From: Isoetes taiwanensis
Taxonomy: Eukaryota > Streptophyta > Lycopodiopsida > Isoetales > Isoetaceae
DNA: 64,000 nucleotides
Direction: 5' to 3'
Assembly (NCBI GenBank): GCA_021234155.1
Contig: JAJEKV010000063.1
Coordinates: forward strand, 652,947 to 716,946
Part shown: positions 1 to 8,366 of the stretch, piece after piece
Position numbering within the stretch: position 1 is the first letter of the stretch
Layout: every line of letters starts with the position of its first letter
Notes under the pieces: generated by a model
The model's database searches: none
What the model saw: the letters and a program-made list of their open reading frames with translations, nothing else
What the model was told of the DNA's origin: nothing
Program-made: the position numbers and the translations under genes

Positions 1-2
1 CT

Positions 3-787
3 CCACAAATTTCTGTTTTTGGGATTCCGGCAGCAGCTCCAATGGCTCATTCAAATTCGGCCATAGGAGGCACGTCTTCTGGTCCTTTTGGGGAACTGAT
101 TGTGGGTCAGCTCTTGACAGTCATGATGAGGATCTTGGATTCGATGGAGCAAGCTAGAAAAGAGGCAGAGCAAGCACGAAGAGAGGCAAAGAAGACAAAG
201 AAGCTCAAATGATGAAAATTCTTCAAGGTATGAATGAGTGTTTGTTTTCACTAAAGCATGAGAATTCTGAGTTGAAGCAGCAGATTGTAAACATGGCACC
301 TCAATGTGAGATAGAAAATCCGAACTTTAGTGTTCCACATGAACAGGGCAGGGGATTTCAGGAAGCTATAGACATACTCAATGAAAAAATGGAACATTTG
401 AGTGATATGCATGAAAGGGAGATTAAAGCGAACAACTTTAGAATTGCAGGATTGCCAGAAGAAGAAAACGAGAATACTATTGAGGCCGTGCAAAATTTTA
501 TAGCAGAGAATATGCAGGTGCAAGTGGATGTTTTGGAGGCATATCGGGTTGGGAGGAAAGGTGAAGGAACACGTAATATTTTAGTGAAGTGTGCAAGTAA
601 AGAAGTTAAAGCACGGGTCATGCAGAAGCGCTCATTGCTTAAAGGTCAACGCATTTGGATCAATGATGATCTTACTAAAACTCAATTTGAGCAGCGGAAA
701 AGTGACATTTTGAGAATGAAGGAAGCTAGGGCAGCAGGGAAAAATGCGTATTGGAGAGGTGGAAGAGTGGTAATAGATGGGGCATAG
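3..787 (+). pseudogene. LINE-1st ORF1 (Gag-like RNA-binding protein), frameshifted
   Basis: The protein normally coats LINE RNA and acts as a nucleic-acid chaperone. An N-terminal stretch rich in Glu, Arg and Lys is open from position 3 to 212 with an ATG at 42. The frame then shifts, and the main part runs 209-787. The 209-787 protein has a heptad-like Gln/Glu/Asn region, then a domain resembling the L1 ORF1p RRM plus C-terminal domain: IAGLPEEENEN, then AYRVGRKGEG, RNILVKC and IWINDDLT. The LINE-2nd ORF1 (4453-5553) has the same blocks and is uninterrupted, which supports a one-base lesion near 200 here. The ORF ends in TAG (785-787) and ORF2 continues in the same frame. Confidence 0.85.
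785..787 (+). promoter_or_regulatory. In-frame UAG joining ORF1 and ORF2 of LINE-1st
   Basis: ORF1 (frame of 209) and ORF2 (frame of 788) share one frame with only this TAG between them. Nine sense codons separate it from the Trp-Asn of the endonuclease motif, and none is ATG. LINE-2nd shows the same arrangement at 5551-5553. Stop readthrough or non-AUG initiation is inferred, not shown. Confidence 0.6.
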
Positions 788-3700
788 GAAATATCGACCG
801 CCAGGATAGTATGCTGGAATATCAACACATTGAAACATAGCAAGGTATGCACTATGTTGGATTTTTTAGTTGATGTAGATATAATTTTCTTTTTGGAAAC
901 TTGTGAACATGAGGAGAAAGGTCTCCCAAATATTGCAGGCTTTACTTTGTTGCACTCTGTTTGGAATAAGAAAGGATGGAATCTTAAAGGTTCTGGGGGC
1001 ATTGCTTGTTATGCGAGAATTGAAATTGCGCAGACCATATCGGTGTTAAAGCATAAAGCATCCGCGCAATATATTTGGATTGAGGTACCAGGCAAGTATG
1101 GTAAGATATATGTGGTAGGTTGTTATTTTCCACCAAGGGATTCTCCTGTTTATAACAAAGAAAATATAGATAAAGATGATCCTTTTTTTTATTTGGAACA
1201 GGATATTTTGACCCTAAGTCTGATGGGTGAGATTTTGTTGATGGGTGACTTTAATGGTCGTACTGGGAATCATCAAGCAGCTTTGGTGAGCCCGGATGGG
1301 GAAGCAGAATGGTTAGAGATGTTAGATAATGATGAGTTAGAGATATGAGGGTGGAATAGGATTTCAGACGACAGTGTGAAATGGCCGACTCCACAAGGTC
1401 GTCATGTCTTGCATCTGTGTGGTGGTTTTGAGATGGTGATTCTCAATGGTACAGCTAGATACCCAGGTTCTGGAAAACGAACTTGTAAAAATGCAAGTGT
1501 TGTAGACTACATCATTGCTAAACCGTCTTTTACTAAACATATTGTTAGTTTGACAATTGGAGATGAAAATGAGAACTCTGATCATGTGCCTGTATCCATA
1601 GAAATAAGTGTGCAATGTCAATATAGACAACAGGGTGCTTCAGTTAAAGGTAAACGGATTCACTTAAAATATGATAAGGCAGAGGAGTATAGTAAAATGT
1701 GTGCGCAAAAAGTTTCCTCCCTTGTTTGGCCTAATACAGTACAGGAAATGAGTGATGCAATGACTATGATTTTGACTCAATCTGCTGACAGTTGTTTTAT
1801 TTCTTATCGACAGCGACAGGGGCTACCTTGCAATGCATGGTTTGATGGGGAATGCAAGCAACAAAGGTTAAAATTTAAATCAGCACAAGGGGTGAATAAA
1901 GTACATGAAAGAAAGGTTTACATTCAAATGCTTAAAAGCAAGAAGCGGGCATATCTGCACAATAAGAATAGGAAGATGGTGGAAGAGTTGTTGGCTGAAC
2001 CTAAAAAATTTTGGAAGAGACTTAAACCTGCGCAATATAGGGCTGATGGGTTGCATGTTGAGGCTTTGATAGCACACGTGCGGAAGCTATACAATGTGCC
2101 TGGGGTTGAGGGTATGATGGTAGAAGAAACAAAGGATATGCTTACTTTTACTATCAATGACATACAAGATGGACTTCAGAGGCTTGCTAATGGCAAAGCT
2201 GCAGATGCTTGTGGCCTTATGGCTGAAATGCTTAAATGGGCTGGAGAAGAAGTTGCAAATAAAATGGTAGATATGTTCAATATGGCAGTGAAAGATGGGT
2301 TTCCCACGTCTTGGCAGGTGAATAGGGTTGTACCATTGCATAAATCGGGGGATGAAGCTGATCCAGGAAACTATCGTACCATCATGGTTAGTAGTCTTTA
2401 TGCGAAACTGTTTGCCTCCATTCTTGAGCGCAAAATCAGCATTTGGACAGAAGAGCATAATGTCAGAGCAGTAGGGCAAGCGGGTTTTAGACCTAAGAAG
2501 TCCACCACTGATCATTTGGTTACTCTTCGTACTATGATGGATTCGGTTATTGGTAAAAGGAAACCTATGTTTGCTACATTTGTAGATTTCAGTAAAGCTT
2601 TTGATACGGTGGATAGGCGAAATTTGTGGCGCAGGATGGTGGATTTGAGTATCCCATCAAGCCTTAGGCATGCTGTAAGTGTACTTTATAAGAAAGTACT
2701 TGTACAATTATCATTTCCTTTTCTAGGATCATGTGATGAAGTGGTAGAAAGCAATATGGGGGTGAAGCAAGGGTGTCCGTTGTCACCTACTTTGTTTGGT
2801 CTATTTATAGACCAGCTTGAGGGATGGATACGAGCACATGGAGGAGATGGTACACCTCTGAATGGGTACGTTTTTAAGCTTTTATTATATCTTCGATGAT
2901 GTGGTGTTTGCTTTCTGAGCATAGAAGGGATGCAAACTCATCTAGCGTGCTTGCAAGATTCTCGTGATGCTATGGGTATGCGGGTGAATCTGGATAAGAC
3001 CAAGGTCGTGGTTTTGGCGCCGAGTAAGACGGATCATGTTCATTTCGATTATATGGGTAAGCAAGTGGAGATTATGGAGAATTATAAATATTTAGGCTTG
3101 ATTGTAGATAAGAGCCCTAACTGGAATCAAGCTGTGGAACATAGAGTGAATGCTGGCTTAAAGGCATTATATGCCATGCAGAGAAAGTGTGTGAGTGCTG
3201 ATATTTGGAATTTTGAAATGAAGCGTATGCTTTATAAAGTGGTTGTCGCGTTGTAGTGCTCTATGGATGTGAAGTTTGGGGGCCTGGACTTGCTAATGAC
3301 AGATGGAAAAAGGTGGAAAAGATACAAAAGAAGTTCTTCCATACTGAGTTGGGTACTAAAATGCAGACACCTTATGACATGATGTTAGTAGAGTGCGGGA
3401 TGATGTCACTTGAGGCTGAAGCAATCTGCATGTTGCTACGCTATGTGTGCAAGGTTTTGTATGATATGTCAGTCAATAGTTTGCCCAGACTTGCTCTAGA
3501 AGAAACCAGAAATAAAGGATGGTATGCGGATGTTACTAAATGGCTTGTGAAATGGGGGATGAATATTGATGAGTTATGGATGCACAAGAAAGATATTGAT
3601 AGCTGGGTTAAGACGAGTTTTCTAAATAAGTCATGGAGTGTGCCGGCTGTAAAGAAAGAATACTATAAGAGTCACATGAATCCCTCTTTTCAGGAAGCAC

Positions 3701-4109
3701 AATATCTTAGAGAACCCATATCAGTGAAGTACAGACAAGCAATTGCTAGAATCCGGTTAAGCTCACATCATCTTGGTGTAGAGGTTGGGAGATGGGCGGA
3801 CATTGCACATGAATGTAGATGTTGTAAAATATGTGATGCAGGGGTAGTGGAGGATGAGGCACATGTTTTGCTCTTTTGTGATGCCTATTAGATATAAGAG
3901 CAAAGTATGGGATTGATGTGGATTCACTTAGTGATTTTTTTCGGTACCCAGGTTCATGTATTGGAGGGTGTATTGTTGAGATTCTTAAGCATAGAGAGGA
4001 ATGGTTGAAAAGAAAAAATGTGGAGGAGATAGATGTAGAGGAGCCCAGTGTATTATTCTCAGAGGATGCACTGGATGATTTGTTTTATGACTTTGATTGT
4101 GATGTGTAA
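788..4109 (+). pseudogene. LINE-1st ORF2: endonuclease-reverse transcriptase, multiply broken
   Basis: ORF2 nicks the target DNA and primes reverse transcription there. Pieces in order: 788-1348 holds the endonuclease N-terminus with WNIN, LETCE, YFPP and GDFNGR. After an in-frame TGA (1346-1348) the same frame resumes to 2899 with SDHVPV, the RT fingers, QAGFRPKKSTTDH, motif A FVDFSKAFD and motif B GVKQGCPLSPTLFG. The catalytic box is damaged: the Tyr codon is followed by CTTC before GATGAT (2895-2900), shifting the frame. Further pieces are 2930-3256, 3256-3891 (YGCEVWGP, and a Cys/His pattern C-x2-C-x8-H-x4-C ending near 3880) and 3889-4109 (C-terminal tail). No ATG precedes the WNIN motif; the ORF is in frame with ORF1 across a UAG. 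Confidence 0.92.
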
Positions 4110-4148
4110 ACGTCTCATAGGCCTGGCGGTCTCGAAGACGTAATAATA

Positions 4149-4315
<167 letters not shown>

Positions 4316-4452
4316 CGCTACCCTAGGCGCTGGTTTTGAACGGAACGCTATTCTCTATTCTCTATTTCTTGCTTACACACACAGGTTAAAAAAAACAGGT
4401 TGTTTGCGGCAGGGGGAAGCATCAGGTTGTCAACAACAAAGGGCAGATCTCG

Positions 4453-5553
4453 ATGGCGAATAAAACGAGGGCAAAAAAGCCTGAGATTAGTGGGTCGGCA
4501 TCAGGTGCAGCTAAAAAAACATTGGAAAAGGGCTTAGAAAATAACCCACTGTCAGAAGCATCTGATTCCGACTCAGCTTCATCTGAACCTGATATTTCGG
4601 CTGAGAAACCTATTTCGGCTACAGCAGCAACAAAAACAAAACATAAAAACCCTGCTGACATCGGCCTGCTAATAGCGAACCAGAACCCTGCCGGAATGCT
4701 AACTACTGGGCATGTTACAGACCTATTACAGTCGGATGGGCTTGCTGAAGCAGATATTGGCATGAAGAACAATGCTGGGAAGACAGTTCAATCGATGGGA
4801 ACAAGTACACAAGGGCAAATTCTGATCTCCTTACTAAATGAGATGGCTGCAACAAGGAATTTAATGGCAAGTGAAATGGCTTCCACCAGAAATCTTATGA
4901 TGAGAATGCTTGATCAGATGGAGGCAAATCGACATGAAATGGAAAAAAACAGAAAAGAGATGGAGGAATCAAGGAAGGAAACAACATCTCTGATTAGGGA
5001 AATTGCTGCATCATTCCATGAACTAAGACAAGAGAATGGGATTTTGAGAATGGAAATTGAAAATTTGAAGACACCTGAAGCACCTGTTACGGATAACATG
5101 ATGCATATTTTGAATGAAAAATTTAAAGATATTCAAGAGCAACAGGAACAGAGATTTAATGAAGAAAGGGAACGTCAAGAACAAGAAAAGCGGTCTTTGA
5201 ATTTATGCATTGCAGGACTTGGTGAGAAAGAACAAGAGAATACAAAAGAGGAGGTATGTACTTTCTTTATCAATACTCTTCATTGTGATAATTTAGATGT
5301 GACAGAGGCTTTCCGGGTTGGTAAGAAAGGGGAAAAACCCCGTAATATTATTGTAAAAATGGGCAGTAGAAATGCAAAATTGATGATATTGCAGAAGAGA
5401 GGCCTTTTAAAAGGATGTAATATTTGGATCAATGATGATCTTACAGCAGCTCAAATGCAGCATCGTAAAGAAGAGATTATGAAAATCAGGGAGGCAAAGC
5501 AGGAGGGCAAAAAAGCTTATTGGAGGAATGGGAAAGCTGTGATTGAAGAATAG
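4453..5553 (+). CDS. LINE-2nd ORF1 protein, intact (366 aa)
   Basis: RNA-binding Gag-like protein of a non-LTR retrotransposon. Residues 1-110 are low complexity, Ser/Ala/Lys rich. Residues about 120-250 form a strongly predicted coiled coil, with repeated MAATRNLM/MASTRNLM blocks and then EMEKNRKEMEESRKE. From about residue 255 comes an RRM-like domain with CIAGLGEKEQEN, AFRVGKKGEK, RNIIVKM and IWINDDLT, then a basic C-terminal segment. It aligns block for block with the first LINE. The ATG at 4453 is the first good start after the 5' UTR. The ORF ends in TAG and the same frame continues as ORF2 without any ATG. Apparently intact. Confidence 0.9.
   Translation: MANKTRAKKPEISGSASGAAKKTLEKGLENNPLSEASDSDSASSEPDISAEKPISATAATKTKHKNPADIGLLIANQNPAGMLTTGHVTDLLQSDGLAEADIGMKNNAGKTVQSMGTSTQGQILISLLNEMAATRNLMASEMASTRNLMMRMLDQMEANRHEMEKNRKEMEESRKETTSLIREIAASFHELRQENGILRMEIENLKTPEAPVTDNMMHILNEKFKDIQEQQEQRFNEERERQEQEKRSLNLCIAGLGEKEQENTKEEVCTFFINTLHCDNLDVTEAFRVGKKGEKPRNIIVKMGSRNAKLMILQKRGLLKGCNIWINDDLTAAQMQHRKEEIMKIREAKQEGKKAYWRNGKAVIEE
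5551..5553 (+). promoter_or_regulatory. In-frame UAG joining ORF1 and ORF2 of LINE-2nd
   Basis: UAG followed by GGA GUA CAG; nine codons later the endonuclease WNVN motif begins, in the same frame as ORF1. The next in-frame AUG is well inside the endonuclease domain. The UAG-G start of the context resembles that of gammaretroviral readthrough sites, but no pseudoknot has been assessed. Confidence 0.6.
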
Positions 5554-6797
5554 GGAGTACAGACCATCAGGGCTGCATTGTGGAATGTTAACGGGAAAGT
5601 AGTAGAAGCTTCTTTGCTGGATAACATTCTCATAACCTGGGATATTATATTTATGGTAGAAACACATGAGCATGAAGAAGAAGGCTTACCAGATATAGTT
5701 GGGTTTACGTTGGTACACTCTGTATGGAACAGGAAAGGATGGAGAAGGAAGGGGTTTGGTGGTGTGGCATGCTATGTACGTAGTAATCTTGCACATCTAT
5801 TTAAGATAGTGAAAACAGAATCTAAACAATATGTGTGGATTGAAGTGATGGGAAGACATAGAAAGCTATTTATTGCTGGATGCTATTTCCCACCCAGGGA
5901 ATCTCCCACGTATAGGGCTGCAAATATGGATAAAGATGACCCCTTTCATCATCTAGAACAGGATGTTATGAAGTTGGGAGAACGTGGTGATATTATTTTA
6001 ATGGGTGATTTTAACGGACGGATTGCTAATAAGCAAGCCTACATTGCTGCAGATACAGGGGACGCTATTTGGATGGAACACATTGATGCAGAGGCTATGG
6101 AGAAGGCAGGGTGGACACGAAAAACTGATGATTGTTGTTTAGATGTGCAACCACAAGGTAATCATTTGTTAAATATGTGTAGTGGGCTTGAGCTGATCGT
6201 ACTTAATGGCATAAGAAAATTCCCGTCTTCTAGCAAATACACGTCAGTAGGGTCACAAGGGAGGGGAGTCAGTGTAGTTGATATCGCTATGGCTGGTACA
6301 CATATGATAGAGGATATACAGGATTATTATGTGGAGGATACAATAGCTACCTCTGACCACTTTCCTATTGTGATGGATATCTACATAAGAAAGGAAGGGG
6401 GACAAAAGAATACAAAGAAGGCAATAAAAGGGAAATCTGATTTATACATGAGGCCACATAAACGAGATGCCTACATGCAATGTTGTGAGAGCTTAGCTAG
6501 TAAGTATACATGGCCAGATAATGCATCAGGAATGGATGAGCTGCTTACTAAAATGCTTATTGATGCTGCAACTATATGCTTTGTATCAAAGCGCGTGGCT
6601 AAGGGCCTCCCTTGTAATGGCTGGTACGATCAAGAATGCAAAAGCAAACATGCTGAATTTAAAAAAGCAAAAGCTGGACATAAGCATGCTGTGCGTATAG
6701 AATATCGCAGGTTAGTGAGGCAGAAAAAACGTGCACATTTACAAAGGAAGCAAGAAGAGTTTGTGGCGGAATTACTAAGAGATCCTAAACGATTCTG
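5554..6797 (+). pseudogene. LINE-2nd ORF2, endonuclease domain plus linker, 3'-truncated
   Basis: APE-type endonuclease with WNVN, VETHEHE (catalytic Glu), YFPP, GDFNGR and SDHFPI in the order expected for non-LTR elements, so the nuclease fold is complete over about 250 residues. It then continues with the linker CNGWYDQECK and a basic helix, and ends at RDPKRFW. The RT domain is absent. The frame is open from the preceding UAG to the junction. The reading frame persists a little past the junction to 6876 by chance. Confidence 0.88.
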
Positions 6798-7457
6798 GTC
6801 TGTCTCATCAATGCTAGTTGTTGTTCTAAATAGCTTTAACTCCACCATATTGTTCGTGCTATCTTCTCCAATTTGATTCACACATTCTATTAACTCAAGG
6901 TCACCTGCATTTCTGATAGCTTTCTCCAACTTCAATACTTTGAATGACTTCCATGTTCTTGATGACTTTATTGATGCATCAATTGTTGCCTGTTTACCAC
7001 TTCCCTTTACAACTGGTGCTATTTGTCTGAAATCTCCCGCTGCTACAAAGCATTTTCCACCGAATGCTATTGATGCATTGCATATTTCTTGTAGTAATAG
7101 ATTTACTGCTTCAATTACAGCTTTGTTAGCCATTGGGAATTCATCCCAAACTATGGCCCGCGCGTTATATATTAACCTGCTTTTATCTGAGTTCATTTTT
7201 AATAGCGAGTGTACTCCAGCATTATTATCCACTACAGGAATTTCAAATAAAGAATGGGCAGTTCTTCCGCCAGGATATAACAGTGCGGCCAAACCAGTTG
7301 TTGCGCAAGGAAGAATAATTTCAGTTCTACTACGCACTAATAAGCATATTGCATTTAATAAAAAGGTCTTGCCTGTTCCTGCTCTACCATCTATTAGATA
7401 TGCCATGTAAAGTGACCATATCACATACATGGTTGTATATTTTTGATTGGTCTTCAT
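6797..7457 (-). pseudogene. Helitron PIF1-type helicase, C-terminally truncated
   Basis: 5'-3' DNA helicase domain that unwinds the strand during rolling-circle transposition. Visible motifs: Walker A GRAGTGKT, CATTGLAALL (motif Ia), Walker B with VWDEFPM, and motif III AGDFRQIAPVV. About 200 residues are present; helicase motifs IV-VI and the 3' end are missing because the element is cut at about 6797. The reading frame runs on to 6630, but that tail is antisense LINE sequence. It joins the preceding segment by a one-base frameshift near 7410. Confidence 0.9.
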
Positions 7458-8292
7458 TCATCTTTTCCTTTGCTGTCTTAACATCAGCAGCATATTGATC
7501 TATGTCTTCAAATTTTAATAATTCTTCCATTGCATAATCGGCATGCATTCTAGTATGAGGTAAGCCAAGCTCAGCTCCAGTGATACCATGTTGAATTAAT
7601 ATGTTTTCAATATATGATAATGTCATTTGCTCTGCAATTGATCGGTTATAGTTCAATTTCTCTAATAAGTCAGCAACCAATGCATCACAATATGTTTCCC
7701 ACATAGGTATTGCTGGTGCACCATCAATTAATAGTAATGCAAATAAAAACCTTAGCTGTCCAGGTGTGTGAAACGATGTTATTGCCTCATCCATAACCAT
7801 AAAAGGTTCTCTATTGTTTTCAATTAATCCCATTGCAAGCACAGTCTCCTGATATGTTTCAAACTTCTCTCCATTATATGTTTTTAGCATTTCCCAGTTT
7901 CTGGCTGCAACGTGCATTAACACTTGTCGCAAATAGTAAACTTCGCCATTGTGCGGTAAGACCAATCTTATCCGGCATACAATTTCTGTTCTACATCTAC
8001 GGCGTACAATATTTCTATGGATACCTGGGGATTCTATTTCTAAATGCATATTATCACTTAGTTTCATATCACATCTATATGGAATAAATGAATATTTCTC
8101 ATTATATTCAATATATGTGAGATCTGTGAATTCTGCATTTACTGGTCTAAGGAAATACCGGTCTAACATTGATGCGGTTAATTTATTCGTGTATCCATAG
8201 GATCGTTTACCTTCAAGATGCACTGGTAGGCATTTCACAGAAGGCTCTTTACTTGTTACATGATAAGACATGATTCTCCAAGCAGCCTCCAT
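7384..8292 (-). CDS. Helitron Rep-helicase middle region
   Basis: Continuation of the Helitron polyprotein between the Rep domain and helicase. It contains MEAAWRI, KEPSVKCLPVHL, QVLMHVAARNWEML and FKLLL/LFALLLIDGAP-type blocks that are conserved between Rep and helicase in plant Helitrons, and ends with MNEDQSKIYNHV, the usual lead-in to the helicase Walker A motif. The frame is open upstream to about 8400, so the Met at 8292 is internal and not a true start. It shifts at about 7410 and the helicase follows in another frame. Same strand and order as its neighbours. Confidence 0.82.
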   Translation of the reverse strand: MEAAWRIMSYHVTSKEPSVKCLPVHLEGKRSYGYTNKLTASMLDRYFLRPVNAEFTDLTYIEYNEKYSFIPYRCDMKLSDNMHLEIESPGIHRNIVRRRCRTEIVCRIRLVLPHNGEVYYLRQVLMHVAARNWEMLKTYNGEKFETYQETVLAMGLIENNREPFMVMDEAITSFHTPGQLRFLFALLLIDGAPAIPMWETYCDALVADLLEKLNYNRSIAEQMTLSYIENILIQHGITGAELGLPHTRMHADYAMEELLKFEDIDQYAADVKTAKEKMNEDQSKIYNHVCDMVTLHGISNRW

Positions 8293-8366
8293 TGCTGATA
8301 AGTATCGTGCATTGATATAATCATCAATGTCATTGTGTTTCTCATCACCAACATCAACACGGTATT

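Noticed and set aside
251-621. Minus-strand open frames across LINE ORF1
   Set aside because: Antisense shadows of ORF1 with no recognisable motifs; the plus strand carries the conserved domain.
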